DNA of 64,000 nt. It comes from Bufo bufo. Taxonomy: Eukaryota > Chordata > Amphibia > Anura > Bufonidae. The DNA lies in contig NC_053390.1 of the NCBI RefSeq assembly GCF_905171765.1, forward strand, positions 214,329,208-214,393,207, given 5' to 3'. How positions within the stretch are numbered: the stretch's first letter is position 1; every line of letters begins with the position of its first letter. Positions 1 through 12,664 of this stretch are shown one piece after another. The position numbers and the translations under genes were made by a program. Under the pieces are notes generated by a model that worked only from the letters and a program-made list of their open reading frames with translations, did not search any database and was not told the DNA's origin.

Positions 1-1804
1 ATACATGATTCTCACTATAATTTGAACTGGACTGATAGGAACCACACTTTCAGCCCAATCCAAAAAGATTTCTTGTGGGTAGCAAATGGTATAAAAAAAA
101 CATAAAAGTGCTCATTTACGTCACCGACCCCCCACCACCGCTGTTCTGGTGGTTCAGGGGTCCCTGCCACATGCTACATCCTGCTTCTGTCTTGACACAG
201 CTGTAAATGGCTAAGAATGCCTCTCAGCCAATCAATCGATGCAGAGATGTACCACCTCAGCCAGTCATTGGCTGAGTAGCAATTCCAGTCATTTTCTGCT
301 GTGTTGAGACAGGAGCAGAAAGTGAGTGCAGTTGGGATCCTGGCACCATTACAGCGGCAGTTAATAGGTAATGTAAGTATAAGCGCTTTTATTTCTTTTT
401 CTTTTTTACACCATTTGCTGCCCAGGTGCACCCTCGTTTGTTGTTACTTTTCAAAAATGTAAAGTCACTAATTATTGCCCAAATATGACATGCACCATAA
501 CTGCCAAATTTTTTTAAGCTGCAAAATTGGTGGAAATAGTCAGTGTGGCAGCTGGACTGATCTAAAGTTCTGCTCTGCCTTGTCTTTTTCATTTATACCA
601 CTGATTTATGCATCATTCCCATAAAATAATATTTATGTTAACAGTTTCTATTTATAATTAACTTCTTTCACATATTCATGACTCGTGACTGTTAAATTTT
701 TTATACTGACAATTGTTGAGATATTTGGACATCCTCTGACCAAAAATCACGGAAAATAATGCAAACATTATATATGGACTAAGCCCTCACCTGATATGAT
801 AAAATCTGAGACTCTTAGCCAATATATTTTGATCAAAACACATTTGTGCCCGCCTACCCACGCCAAGGTGTTCTCAGTCAGGCAGGTCCTACTCTAAGCC
901 TACCTATGCCACTGCACATATAGTGTGTTGCTCCTAGTTTCCTCTGTGTGCAAAAAGCAACCGATGAGAGGAGTATCACGCACACCTAAATGTACCATCT
1001 ATGCATGTGGCATAGGTGGGGCAAAAAGTGCACAAGAATGCTACTCCCCAGATAATAGGAGCGCATTCACACTTAAAGGTGCCACTCCTTCAAGCACATA
1101 AATTTATTAAAAATCACAGAAAATTATACAAAACATCTCTGAAGAGTAGCGTTCTTGTGCACTTTTGCCCCACCTATCCCACATGCGACTTTGATTAGGT
1201 GGTACATATAGGTGTGCTGCTTCTCTCATTGGTTGCTTGGTGCACACAGAGGTAACTAGGAGCAGCACTCTATATGTGCAGGGTCTGCTCTCCTGAATGT
1301 AGATGCCAAACGGCATAGATAGGTTTAGCATAGGACCTGCGTGACTGAGACCACCTTGGCGCGGGTAGGTGGGCACAGATGTGTTTTGATCAAAATATAT
1401 TGTCTGAAAGTCTCAGATTTTAACATATCCGAGTGAGGGCTTAGTCCATATATAATGTTTGCATCTATTGTGCATATTTAGTTATCATATTGTGCAGGAT
1501 GTTTTGTATCTTTTTCTGTGATTTTTGACATCCTCAGACCACTCAACAAGTGGATAGCACCTATTACATTTCTTAGAAAAGGAAAGGGTCATTTTATCTA
1601 CAGAGTTTCTCATACACTTATACATATTTAAATATCGTCCAACCTGTTCCCACAGTGATGTATCACTGAGCTTTCTTGAAGGACGCTATATGCAATCTAT
1701 CTGTCTGTTACTTTCTTATCTTGCAGGTGCACATGGGTACATTACAATAAATTGTTGTTTTATATTTCCTTCCATATGTGTTTTAATTCATCATTCTGTC
1801 CCAG
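1..1804. other. Upstream intron or flank of the host gene; no coding sequence recognised
   Basis: No exon with convincing splice sites or homology was seen here. The stretch holds ordinary AT-rich sequence and the foldback repeat at about 727-1550. The first exon seen (1805) starts inside a codon, so this stretch should be mostly intron. Confidence 0.4.
727..1550. repeat. Foldback repeat, about 0.8 kb
   Basis: Two arms are imperfect inverted copies of each other. Roughly 757-1000 pairs with 1192-1463, including the words ATATATGGACTAAGCCCTCA and its reverse complement. An inner pair (1027-1047 with 1143-1163) continues the symmetry. No reading frame resembles a transposase. It is probably a non-autonomous DNA transposon. 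I did not find a clear target duplication. Confidence 0.6.
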
Positions 1805-1941
1805 GTCTTTTCAAATCTGATGGATCCTTTTGGAATGAAAATATAGAGTACGATTATGTGAAGGAACACACATCTACAGATTTATTGGCTTTAAAGTCTT
1901 TTCTTCTCTCTGGAATGAAGGTGACTGTCAGAGAGGAAAAG
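1805..1941 (+). CDS. Host gene exon a (137 nt)
   Basis: The acceptor is TTCTGTCCCAG just before 1805 and the donor is AAAG/GTAATG at 1941/1942. The exon enters with two bases of a glycine codon and leaves in phase 0. The peptide runs from LFKSDGSFWNENIEYDYV to SGMKVTVREEK. The same frame is open further upstream, but the pyrimidine-rich acceptor marks the likely start. Confidence 0.7.
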
Positions 1942-4900
1942 GTAATGTGTACAGTCCTTCACCATACAAAGTATACATGCTTAATTTGAGTACAGGATAA
2001 TGTAATCAGAAACTTACTATGGAGAGAATACACTCCTGCTGTATATTAGTACATGTAATGCTGGTTTAAGTAATTTGGACTGGCATGTGGCAATTTAGTT
2101 GCCCATGATCATCCACATTTGGGTGAGGGTGCTGTCACATGTTCAGATTTTTTGATGCAGCTTTTGAAGCCAAAACCAGGAGTGCATTGAAAAATTTTTT
2201 TTATAATAAAAACACTCACTTTGGAGCATCCTGGGTCCAGCACAAAAGCCTGGTCCCCGCAACCTGGGAAATGTAGCATGCCATCTAAATGCATGTCACT
2301 GCTGATGGCTAATCAATGAGGATGAGCAGTCATATGCTGTTCCTGCACACATCACTGCTGAGGCCATTGACTGGCAGCAGTTATGTCCATGTAGGCGGCA
2401 AGTCACATTTGCAGTCCAGTGGTGACTGGAAGCAGTGGGGATGGGAACCCCGTTGATGGAACCAGGAACCTCCTAAACGTTGAGTGTTTTGGGTTTTATT
2501 TTAAATTTTTATAACATTTTTTTTTGCCAGGCTCAGTTAACCCTTTTAAACTACATATTAAATAACAGAAAAGTATTAATTAACAATTATCGGGGCAGGT
2601 TTACCAATTATGTAGATTAAATAAACTTAGATAAGCTGTCTAGATATGCACCAGATTTATCACAGGCTGGATGTGGTGCAAGGATAGACTCTTTTGTCTA
2701 CCTTTATACCTACTATTGATTGGCTTATTTGGAGACAGAATTTTACTCTAGAATTGTAGTGCAATTATGGTCCAAAATGATACGTATTAATCCATGCCGC
2801 TTTCTCGTAAGCCATACCCCATTTTCATACTAGGCGTAGATCATTTCTCTAAACCTAGATGCACCAAATTACGCCATATTACTTCTGCAAGATTGGTATT
2901 CATGCAGAAATCCATGATTCTATTAGATCCTCTCATGGCCCAAAGATCCAGAGGAGAATGCTGCTGTATCAAAACTTGACAAAAAAGTTGGTGGGAAGGA
3001 CAAGGAAAAGGACAAGGCCAGAAGTAGCTCTAGGGTAAGTTTGTTTTAAGTCTTGACTAACTAAATGATAATCTTTAAAGAGGTTATGCAGTGGTGTAAT
3101 ACTGATATCTTATCCTCAGGATAGGTTATTGATATAAAATTGGCGTGGGTGTGACTCCTGACACCCCCGCTGAGCAGGTGTTTGAAGGGGTAGCAGCGCT
3201 TCTGAGAGAGCTGCTTCCTCTTAAAAATTACCTGTGCGCCATCTTCTCCTTTTCAGCGGTGGTGCAGTGTAATTACCACTGCTCATACCATTCACTACAA
3301 TAAAAAAAGGCCCTTTTAACAGGGACTGATGGAGTGGACAATGACAGCGAACGAACATTCATAAGAACATTCAATCCCGATCTTTTCCCACTTGTTAGCT
3401 ACATTTATATGCAGCAATCATACAGAGATTGTACGAGATAGACGGCCCTTACTACAGTCGTCGTCCCCATGTCATATAATTGTTAGCAGCACATCCCTAT
3501 TTGCAGAGTAATGTGTTACCAAAAAATGTTTTGTGCCAGCTTACAACCAAGAATTTGTTCTTTTGTTGGCTGTTTGTTGTTACATTTATAGGGCAATTAT
3601 CAGAAATAATACTTCGTCCAAATGCCCGATATGTGTCCCACCAATTATTGGCTTTGTATAAGGCCAGTTTTGTTGAAAATTACTTTATAACTTCATTTCT
3701 ATTGTCCCAGGGAAGTAAAACTGATGGAAAGAGTAAGAAGAAAAAAGAAAATCTAATTGAACTTTGTCATGATCCCCCAATTGTGAAGACTCTTGGATCT
3801 GCTGTAATGCCTTTAAACAATCATGTATCGGGGGTGATGCAAACATTTTCTGTTTGTAACTTGGAGCCATTTTTCAGCAGCATAGAGCAACAGCATGCAA
3901 ATGAAAAGGTGATGCAATCCCATTATTAGAGTATTCCTACTACAATAGTTCACTTACCATTGACTGTGTAAATCAAAATACATTTGTCAAGGATTATCTG
4001 GTTATAACGCTTTATGATGCATTATAACGATTTTTGACTAATATCATACAGAGCACAATTCAGCACAAAATCTCACCTGGCTGTGACGCTCGTCTTTGCG
4101 ATATCACATGCCATCAGTACGCCCTACCCTGCCAGGTACTTATATGGTAATGTCAGGACTGGTAAATGGTCCTCTTTAAGTACATTTTAGGATTATTGGT
4201 ATTCGAATTCCCCAAATGTTTGAAGGGTCACCAAGCTTTCAAAAAACATTTGATATGTCATAGTGACATATCAAAGGTTTTGACTGGAATTATGGGGTCT
4301 GAGACCTGCACTGATCACTAGAATGAGAGAAGAGCTCACATACCATACACTCACTTCTCGCTGAGGGGACAGAATCAAGATGGGCCCATAGACTTTTTCT
4401 CCTGCAGTGAGAAGAGAGAGTGCTTGTGATCGGTGGGGATGTGGGGATCTCAGCACTCAGATCTCCACCAATTAAAACCATTCATATGTAGCTATTACAT
4501 ATAAAAACTTTTCGGAAGGCTCAGTGACCCTTTAAAACACACAAAGTGTCAGTGTGGTTTTCATATATTTCTCTTTACATTCGCAATTCTTCTTGCATCT
4601 GTAACCATAAGAATTATGATTCCAACCACATTTTTATTTCAGTGTCCTCAAAACAGCAACAAAACCAAGGAGCGCAAGCTGAAAAGTGGTAGGGAAAATG
4701 TAGAAGCTCCTAAGACCTTTCGATCTTCATCCGGTAATCTCTGACTCATATTTGATTTTCTGCTGTATTAACAAAATATCATATTGGTTTAGATTAGAAA
4801 ACTGCTTATAGTACACTTTCTGTTCTAATAGGTACTCAGAGTTTGGTTGTTGAATTAGTGTGAGTATCTTAAAGGGGTTTTGCAGTACTATGATATTGAT

Positions 4901-7900
4901 TACCTATTCTCTGGATAGATCATCAATATCACATCATGGTAGTCCGACTCCTGGGACACCCACTGGTCAGCTGTTTAAAAAGATTGCCGCACTTGTATTT
5001 TACTAGTATTGACATTTTGAAATGTGGCAATGCTAATAATCTTTTTTTTTATTGCTTATTTTTATTTTGCAATACGGGGAAAGGGGGGTGATTAGAATTT
5101 TCACACCCTTAGGAAATTTAACACCCTTAGGACTATCCCAAAGCCAAACTGTTTAGTTGGTACAGTGGTTCCACATGGATTCCGCTGGCCCACCCCGAGT
5201 GGGTCTACCTGAAGTATTTCTAGAATTGGCTCATCAGCGTGAATGCCAGCAGCAAATACTGTCAAATTTGCACAACATGTACGCCCAGCATAACGCTCTA
5301 ACAACTACTGTAGCACCAGTTTCATACCAACGTGCCAAGGTGGCATTTCTGATCTCATATCTTTCTGGTGAAGCTCCAGCCTGGGCTAAGCCATTATGGG
5401 AGAGGAGTGATCCGGTCACTAATAATCTGCAAGAGTTCCTGGACACATTTCACAATGGCTCACAAAGAATCCATGCAAACTTTTACCGTGGCCTCCTCTC
5501 TACTGCAACGTCAGGGCAACTACTCTATTGGCCAATACACCATCCAGTTCTGAAAACTGGCCTCGGAGCTGGCCTGGAATAATGAAGCACTAGTGGTAGC
5601 CTTTTGAGAAGGCTTGTCAGAGCGAATCAAGGATGAACTGAATGGTCGAGACATACTATACACTCTAGAGACCTTTATATCCCTTCCCACCCAAATTGAC
5701 TTTCGGTCCTGGGTGCATGCCAATGAGGCAGCCCGTGAGTGAAGCCCACCTTGACAGGCACATATGTTTCAAAAACTGGTGTTCTTCTACTTCTGCCTCA
5801 ACTTCTACACCAGATCTCATGCACGTAGACACAGTCAGGGTGACAGAAAAGGAGTGTCTGCGCAAGCATTCCAACAACCTATTGTCACCGCCAGCTCTCT
5901 GAGAAGGTCTGGCAGACGTTCTTCTGTACCTCTTGCATGATGTTCTTTGTTTTGGTTTCACTTTGTCATCTCCTTTCCTTCTCCCAGCTGTCACCTATTT
6001 ACACTAATTGCCTCCCTTTATATTCCCTCCCATACTGCCTCACTTTGCGGTTTATACTACTTCCTGGTATGAAGTGTTCACTGCTGGAGACTTCTGTTAC
6101 TGCTTGTTCAGATAAGTCCTTTCATGTATTGTGTTTCCTTGCTAGCTTGATTCTACGTGACCCTGACTCCCTCCGTATTTAGTGCAGGGAGCCGGTGGTC
6201 GTGTCCCCTTACTATTATAGGGTTTTCAGGTGTCACTCAGTCTAGGTACGAGGGCATGCAATCGTCTACCTCTGAGACCCTTGTATGTGCTTAGCAGTCA
6301 GGGTGAGGTCTTAGGGTTTTATAGGGGTCACCTTTATGCTCCTTAGTTTGGGATCAAGCCAGTCGGATGTTTATCCATAACTTCCAGTTATCTGTAACAT
6401 CATTCGTGACACCTATGTTTGTACTGTATTTTGGAGGAACACTATGTCCGCACATTAACCCGCAAGGCGGGAAGATCTGTCCTCTTCTAGATGGAATTTA
6501 CCTGTGATACTTTCCTTTGGTGGTACTCTGTTTACTGTGTCGGCCTTCCCAAATTCTGGTTCGGCAGGAAACTTCCTGCATCAGGCTGTGGTGATCCCAT
6601 AATGAATACCTGTTTAGTGCCCTGAGAAGCCCCTGCCCTTGTGATGAATTCTATTGATGGGAGGGCTCTCACAGAGTCCATTCACTTTGTCGCCGTGCCC
6701 CACGGGGGCACTCCACACAAAAAAGATCTTTTTGTTTGTTCTACCTGCATCTACCAACTCTCTCCTGCTAGGATTACCCTGGCTCTGCCTGGACAGCCTT
6801 GTCCTGGAACTCAGGGCAGATTCTTTGTTGGAGTTCTAGATGTTACATCCAATGCCTAGTATATCCTCTTTATGTTCCACCTGTTCAACAGAATCTGCAA
6901 GAGTTACCTGTTCATACCAGCTATATCAAAATATTTTATAACAAGGAGGCTGAGACATTACCTCCACATCAGCCTTATGATTGGTCTATAGACCTGTTGC
7001 CAGGGATCCTCTATTAAGGCAAGGCAGCCATTATGCATTCCGTCATAATAGAAGTCTATGGCCAGCATAACAGTCCGGTTTCCGTTATGCTGGCCATAGA
7101 CTTCTATTATGACGGAGTGCGGGAGTCCTCTCCTGCATAACGGAAACCGGACGGATTCGTTATGCAGGCCATAGACTTCTATTATGAACGGAATGCATAA
7201 CGGAATGCCTCTAAAGACATTTCGTTATTCATTCAGTCCTTGAATTGCGTTATGGTCCGTGGTAGCGGAATCCACAACGCAATTCACCATATACCTGAAC
7301 CCGAACTCGAACTTTAAAAACTGAAGTTCGCTCATCCCTATAAACCATTATTCGTGAAGGTCGAATGGAAAGGCTTCTGTGTGCTGAAATTTGCTTGGCC
7401 GGGTTTTTCTGTGGTCGGTCAAAACTACATGAATGGGTATGATGGACCCAATTCGGCCAAATTTATTTGCCAGCCGAGAATTACAATGTGTATGGACGGC
7501 TTTAGTTTTAACCTACTTCTATGATAAAGGGAGTTGAAAAAGGTTAGGACTGGCCAAAACGCGTCCTGTACTTTCTTAATAAAGTAATACAATAAAGAAA
7601 CTTTAAAGATCAGAATAGCAGATGCTGGGACTCTTGTATTACGGATATTGGACTTGTTCCTTCCTGCTGCAGTGCTATACAGGATCGAGTGCTGGGCAAT
7701 CTCTACACATATAGAATAATTCTAGTTTGTTCCTGACAATTATTTCAACAGAAATAGTGTACATTTAATTGAACATATACTTACACTGATATATGTGCAT
7801 TTGGCGTACTGTATATCAGCATAGGAGCATACCTAGGATACCTCACTGTTGCTAAATAAATGAGATGTTTTATCTTCTAATGTCAGTGTGCATACTGTAT

Positions 7901-8811
7901 TTGCACCCTTGTACAATACATTCTGTAAATATATATGAATACTTTCTCATCTCAAAGTATTGTAAGTAAAAATTAAATGTCAGATTGTTACATATTTGCA
8001 GAGTTGCTCTTTAACCCCTTAGGAACCAGGACATTTGTTTGTACTTTACTTCTGTAGTTTTTACTTCCCACATTCCAAGAGCCATAACTTTTATAATTTT
8101 GTATTCAAATAGTCACATGAGGGTTTATTTTTGCAGGAGAAGTTGTAATTTTAATGGCACCATTTAATTTACCAATAGTTTTATTGGAAATTGGGGGGGG
8201 GGGGAGATTATTTGTGGGGTAAATTTGAAAAAAAAAATGCTTTATGTTTTATTTTTACACCATTCATTGTGTATTAAAAATGACTTGCTGGGTCAGTATG
8301 ATAATGGTGATACCAAATTTATGTAGATAGTTTTTTTGTGGGGCAAACTGTAGTTTTTATTGGTATCACTTTGAGTTTTTGATAACTTTTTATTCAGTTT
8401 TGAGGGGGAGTGAAGTGACAAAAAAAATCTAATAATCCAATTTTTTTTCTATTCTACGCACTTCACATAAATATTTTAGTAGCTCAAACATTTTTGGACA
8501 CAGTGATGCCAATTATGTTTAATTTTTTGTTTATTTTTATGTGTAAAAATTGGGAAATGGTGGTTTGAATTTTTTATATTTTTGATATAAGGGACCTTAA
8601 CATGCAATCCTCTGATTTATTTTAGAAACTGCAATAGTATGCTATTATTGTTATCCTGTGCTTTATTGTTGTTCCACTTCATCCCATTTCCTTTGTGTGT
8701 TAAACAGGAAAAGAAAAACAAAAAGATACAGAAATGAAACCAGCAGAAGCGGGGCCCCCTCCCCCAGTAGCACTAACTGTAGAGATGGAAGTCCAGCTTG
8801 TGTGCGTCTAA
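1805..8811 (+). CDS. 3' end of a spliced host gene, five exons, product not identified
   Basis: Five plus-strand segments have good acceptor and donor dinucleotides and fit in phase: 1805-1941, 2927-3034, 3711-3908, 4643-4733 and 8708-8811. Together they give about 212 residues ending at TAA (8809-8811). The product is a charged region (Lys/Glu/Ser-rich linkers such as KDKEKDKARSSSR and DGKSKKKKEN) between more hydrophobic stretches (LLALKSFLLSGMKVTV; PPIVKTLGSAVMPLNN; VALTVEMEVQLVCV). The alternation of KKK-EN and LG.A...L motifs loosely recalls C2-like domains of axonemal proteins such as CFAP70, but this is only an impression. The first exon begins two bases into a codon, so the gene extends upstream of the window. 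The last intron (4734-8707) is about 4 kb and full of transposon debris. That the frame stays open across all four junctions is the main support. Confidence 0.75.
2927..3034 (+). CDS. Host gene exon b (108 nt)
   Basis: This exon is phase 0 in and out and encodes 36 residues beginning ILSWPKDPEENAAV and ending in a Lys/Asp/Ser-rich stretch. The donor is GTAAGT at 3035. The acceptor is an ATTCTATTAG, which is weak; the TAG just before 2927 would be an in-frame stop, so the exon cannot start earlier. A start at 2941-2942 is the other possibility. Confidence 0.55.
3711..3908 (+). CDS. Host gene exon c (198 nt)
   Basis: The acceptor CTATTGTCCCAG and donor AAAG/GTGATG bound 66 whole codons. The peptide has a basic start (GSKTDGKSKKKKEN), then LIELCHDPPIVKTLGSAVMP and a C-terminal part with NLEPFFSSIEQQ. 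It is the best-supported exon, since the codons are open and the splice sites are strong. Confidence 0.75.
4643..4733 (+). CDS. Host gene exon d (91 nt)
   Basis: The acceptor is TTTTTATTTCAG and the donor GTAATC. The exon leaves one base (G) of a glycine codon, which the next exon completes. The peptide CPQNSNKTKERKLKSGR followed by ENVEAPKTFRSSS is polar and probably unstructured. Confidence 0.7.
5157..5770 (+). pseudogene. Gypsy-type (sushi-like) gag fragment
   Basis: A plus-strand frame starts near MDSAGPPRVGLPEVFLELA (5172) and carries the capsid-like signature KVAFLISYLSGEAPAWAKPL with WERSDPVTNNLQEFL. The frame shifts near 5450, then matches resume in other frames (ASSLLQRQGNYSIGQY; LVVAF.EGLSERIKDELNGR around 5590-5645). 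The Gag of metavirid LTR elements packages RNA. This copy is broken by frameshifts and lacks a nucleocapsid. It lies inside the last intron of the host gene, in the same orientation. Confidence 0.7.
5771..6430 (+). other. Non-coding, Gypsy-associated spacer
   Basis: This pyrimidine-rich stretch without a convincing frame lies between gag and pol fragments. The text (for example a run ending TAACATCATTCGTGACACC near 6420) looks like LTR or untranslated sequence of a Gypsy element, but no duplicate copy or TG...CA boundary can be shown. Confidence 0.3.
6530..7016 (+). pseudogene. Gypsy pol fragment (protease end to start of RT)
   Basis: Across two frames the sequence reads LLLGLPWLCLDSLVL, SGQILCWSSRCYIQC and then KEAETLPPHQPYDWSIDLLPG. 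This is the conserved linker that precedes the reverse transcriptase palm in Gypsy polyproteins. No catalytic RT motif follows because the match ends at about 7016. At least one frameshift near 6800 disables it. Together with the gag piece at 5157 it is the wreck of one insertion. Confidence 0.65.
7025..7340. repeat. Hairpin-forming MITE-like repeat
   Basis: About 7036-7072 pairs with 7083-7122 as near-perfect inverted arms (AATAGAAGTCTATGGCCAGC and its reverse complement). The words CATAACGGA and ATAGACTTCTATTATGA recur to 7205. The ends are not clear. Confidence 0.5.
7520..7610 (+). ncRNA. Possible decayed hammerhead motif of Penelope type
   Basis: A TGATAAAGGGAG segment, then CCAAAACGCGTCC about 35 bases later, resembles the CUGANGA ... 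GAAACGCGU arrangement of Penelope-associated hammerheads. The core is mutated at several positions and helix II is poor. It is listed as weak because a stronger motif of the same kind lies at 15143-15190. Confidence 0.2.
8011..8600. repeat. TTAA-type repeat with AACCCCTTAGG start
   Basis: It starts TTAACCCCTTAGGAACCAGG and continues with the AT-rich text (TTTTGCAGGAGAAGTTGTAA, TAATGGCACCATTTAATTTA) that also appears around the giant palindrome at 50200-52750. It is a dispersed anuran-type repeat probably related to piggyBac or Kolobok elements (TTAA target). No coding sequence is present. Confidence 0.45.
8708..8811 (+). CDS. Host gene last exon with stop codon
   Basis: The acceptor is GTGTGTTAAACAG. 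The first two bases complete the glycine codon left by the exon at 4643-4733. The frame reads KEKQKDTEMKPAEAGPPPP then VALTVEMEVQLVCV and stops at TAA (8809-8811). Without the phase from the upstream exon this frame would not have been chosen, so the joining supports both exons. Confidence 0.7.
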
Positions 8812-9090
8812 CAACAAATGGTTAATTACTGTGACACAGTGCCTATGTTAATGTGTTTGAAATGTAATGTGCACAAATGCCAACGATTTTGTTCAATTTC
8901 AATTTACTGCAAAAAAAACAAAAAAACTGTTGCTTTTCCTTTATCGCCGAGCCATTTATAGTGCCATATTGTATTCATTGCTTTATAAGTGTCACTATTT
9001 TTTCAGTGCACAAATTGTACATCTTTTTTTGCCAATTCAGTGCCTGCCATTTAATGTTTCTTAAAATAAATACCTAAATTAATGAATACA
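8812..9090 (+). terminator. Host gene 3' UTR with poly(A) signal
   Basis: AT-rich non-coding sequence follows the stop. The first AATAAA on the plus strand after the stop is at 9065-9070, which would place cleavage near 9085-9090. Confidence 0.5.
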
Positions 9091-10679
9091 AAACAAAATG
9101 TAACAGTTCCAAGATGCAACTGTCATGGCTAAGACAGGTAACAAATGTCACATTATACAGACCACCATGATGCATAATAATATATTGCTATGTGTGCTGT
9201 AAAGATTTGTGATGGGGTTGGAGCTATAATGACATCATCCTGTGAAACGATGATCACTGAATACAAGAAGACAGGATACAAGATGTGCATGCTGACCCCT
9301 GAATGACTTCATCTAATCTCACATACTCTGCTGAGCAACAATGTCTGAGTCATCAGAACCCTGACCGAATGAACTCCAGAACTAAAACTGTAATGGACAT
9401 TGGGACTGTATTACTAAACTTCTAGAGGAGAGCTGACAATACTTATGAACCACTGACACCAAGTCAAGGGCACTAATTAATTAGACACAATAAGCTTTGC
9501 CACAAAATATCGGTAGAACATGCCATCACTTTAGGATCTGTGGGGGTCCGACTACCAGGACTTCCACTGATCCTAAAGGTGCCCATACAAATGTAATAGC
9601 TGCTAGCTGAACGCTTGTTCAGCTAATAGTCATCTCTCGACTCTCCCATAGACATACATGTTTGGTTTGGCTGCATGTGTATTTGTTTTCAAGGGGGAAA
9701 TGGAGAAAGCTCCTGCCAGACATCTCTGGAGCTGCTTGTTTCCCAGGAGAACAAAAAGATTGTGCACTGAATTTCAACATACCCAATCCTCTTCACCTGT
9801 GACATTATCTGTTGGGGAGAGTCGCAAGTATCTCAAATCAGATTGTTGGATGGTCCTGCTGAAGACAGTGGGTTTGTCCAACAATACTATGTATATGGGA
9901 AGCATCACTGATTTTGCGCTGCATCCTATTCACTGCTGTCCACTTAAATGGAGCTGTAGGGGACATATATACTAATGTTTTTGCTGCTTCATTCTCAGAA
10001 TTAGTAAAGGTCCAGGCAACCTTCACATCACAAAGTGACATATCCTAACATATAAAACAAATCTAAGTAGCTACATTTAACCCCTTCTTGACATCCACTG
10101 TACATAGATGGCACCCAATCAGGAGCTAAGCGGAGGCTATAGCTGGTTGGGTTACTGCCGTGTTACATAGCAGACTCCTGCCAACAGCATCAGTGTCCAA
10201 GTTCAGTGCCAACAAAAAGAATCTCTCTGATAAATTTTATGTTAGATATATGGGGTAATATAGGCTCTATGAAATACTACTGGTATCTGGGTTATGCTTG
10301 TGAATTTTTTATGTGGCACAAGGAGGGCATGAACATCAGGGAGACCACTAGTCAATTTTTGTGGGCAAGTATCCACTATTTTCCATGACCATGAATGTCT
10401 AAGGAAATTATAGACATTGCTAGTGGACGAGGTCTGAGATTTTGCATGCTTGAGGAATACATTTAAGCATGCCCCCAAAGATTACAGAGTAACCCCATAT
10501 AGACAGCTTCTCAAAAAACTACGGGCTTGCCAAAAAATAAAATGAAACGAATGATTGTTGAATGCAGGAGGCTTTTGAGCTGCAGATTCATAAGAAAGAA
10601 TGAAATAATTGTTATCTAAATAGTTCTAAGACTAATGAACAACCATGAGTAGCCAGAGTGTAATAAATCCAAGGGGGTC
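9091..10679. other. No gene seen
   Basis: There are scattered short frames only. A TTAA-type repeat start (TTTAACCCCTTCTTGACATC) lies at about 10077. Nothing else is recognised. Confidence 0.4.
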
Positions 10680-12664
10680 TACAAAAGATTGAAAAGGGTG
10701 TAGTTGACATAATTTCCTAACTTTTCTCCAAGCTCGTACAGTGGATCACAAGATTGGGAAGTCTTGAATGGATGAGGGAAAAGATTCAGCAGGGAGATGC
10801 AACATTGCCTCCAATGAAATATGGGTAACACCTGCCTCTCCGTGTCCAGATTAGCAAAATGAGAGAATCTGCGAATCCAATCAAGGACAGATCTGAAATT
10901 CATAGCAGTGTTGTCTAGCAATAATAGCTAAATACATTTCAAGAATGTTCTCTGAAGCAACTGGACATCAGTTTTATGTAACAAAATAGGCAACGTTTGA
11001 AGTAGATAGAGATGTTTAGGAAACGCAACCAGTTTAAGAAGATGGCATTTACCTGAGAATGAAACAGAGAAGTGCTGTCGGAGTTGAACCATGGAGATAA
11101 GAGCTACTTATGTAGGTTTAATATTCAATTTATATACGTAGCAAGGAGGGATTAGCAGGTAAAATTATTCCTAAATAAGTGACCCAAATGGTTCCTGGCT
11201 GTACAAAAATCCTGAAAATACCCCAAAATCCTCAATAACCAACCGACACTATGCCCGGGATTGCCTGCTCTGGGTTGGAGATAATCATCTGTGGCCAATA
11301 GTTTAGTTTCAGGGTCAATACAGCACATAGCAAGGGGTCTAATGCAATGTTAGATAATAACGAAGAAAGAGGGCATCCCTGCCTAGCATCCATATGTACT
11401 GGAAAAAGGGAGCAACAGATATTATTTACCCAGATCAATGATTTTGGTTGGAAGTACATTTTTTGGACAGCACCATAGAAATATTTGCCAAAGTTGCGTA
11501 GAGTTAATATTCTATTAAGATGGAAACACAACACTCAGTCAAACGCCTTATCTGCATTGAAGCCAACTAATATACTCCTGATGTATTTTTGAGAGCAACA
11601 ATGCGATATAGCACAGATTGCCATCCGTATATTAAATGTAATAGATTTCCGTTGAAGAAAACCTATTTGAAATAAGCAAATGATATCAGGCAAAATAAGT
11701 TTGTCTACTGGCCAATATCTTATCTACGATAAGATCCTAATAGAGAATAGTCTTTTCCTGGTTTCGGGAGAACTGTAATACACATATTATTAAACCCGTC
11801 TGTGATACTTTTTGAGGAAACAATATGGGGCCTTGGAAAGTTACAGGGTTTTCATAGTTTGGAGCACCTCTTCTAAACGTATGAGGGAATTTAAGACAGC
11901 CCTCTGATCCTCGGATAACTCTGGCAACTGAGCCTGAAGCAAAAAGGTAGAGTTCTCGTCTGTACAATTGGAGGGTTTATCATAGAGAGATGCAAAAAAA
12001 GTTCTAAACTCTTCACTAATGTGTTTAGGATGCATCACCAGAGAACCAGAGGAGGCTCTTGGATTGGAGACTCTAGTAAATGCATGAAATGGTCTGGTAA
12101 GAGAAGCCAAAAACCTATATAGTTTATTCCCCCAGCGATAATATTTGTGTTTTTGATAATCTAAATTCATGAGCCAGCACATCTGCAGACACCTTAGCAT
12201 TTAGATATGCTCAACAGGTTTCTGGGATATTGAGCAATTTAAACTCCCTATAAGCCCAAGTGAGAGTTTTCTGAACTCTAAAGGTAGATTCCATTAACCG
12301 TTTTCATTTGTGGGATATGTAGGAAATTAGTTGGCCACATAAAACGGCTTTAAAAGCAGACCAGAAAAGATTAATGTTGTCGAGGTAGGTAGCATTATCT
12401 AGTTTATAGGATTCCCAAAACCCCTTTAGAATATATTTATATTATGCAGAGCAAAAAGGATAAGAGGAAAATCACCATCTCCTAGAATGCGGAATCGGAG
12501 TAGGCAAGATCGTTATGTGTAATGGGAGGTGGGGAAGACTGAGTACCCGACCTATCCAAATTCAAATCCTGAACGACACTGAAGTTCCCATCCACCACAT
12601 CCCAGCTAGAGATAACCTCCAAGATGGAAGAAAAATAAGAGCGATTAGATGTATTGGGTGTATA

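Noticed and set aside
3480..3710. Upstream extension of the open frame at 3480-3929
   Set aside because: The strong acceptor at 3701-3710 and phase with neighbouring exons place the exon start at 3711. The upstream part is intron read-through.
5665..5994. 109-codon minus-strand ORF over the Gypsy gag fragment
   Set aside because: Antisense to recognisable gag text, with no domain of its own.
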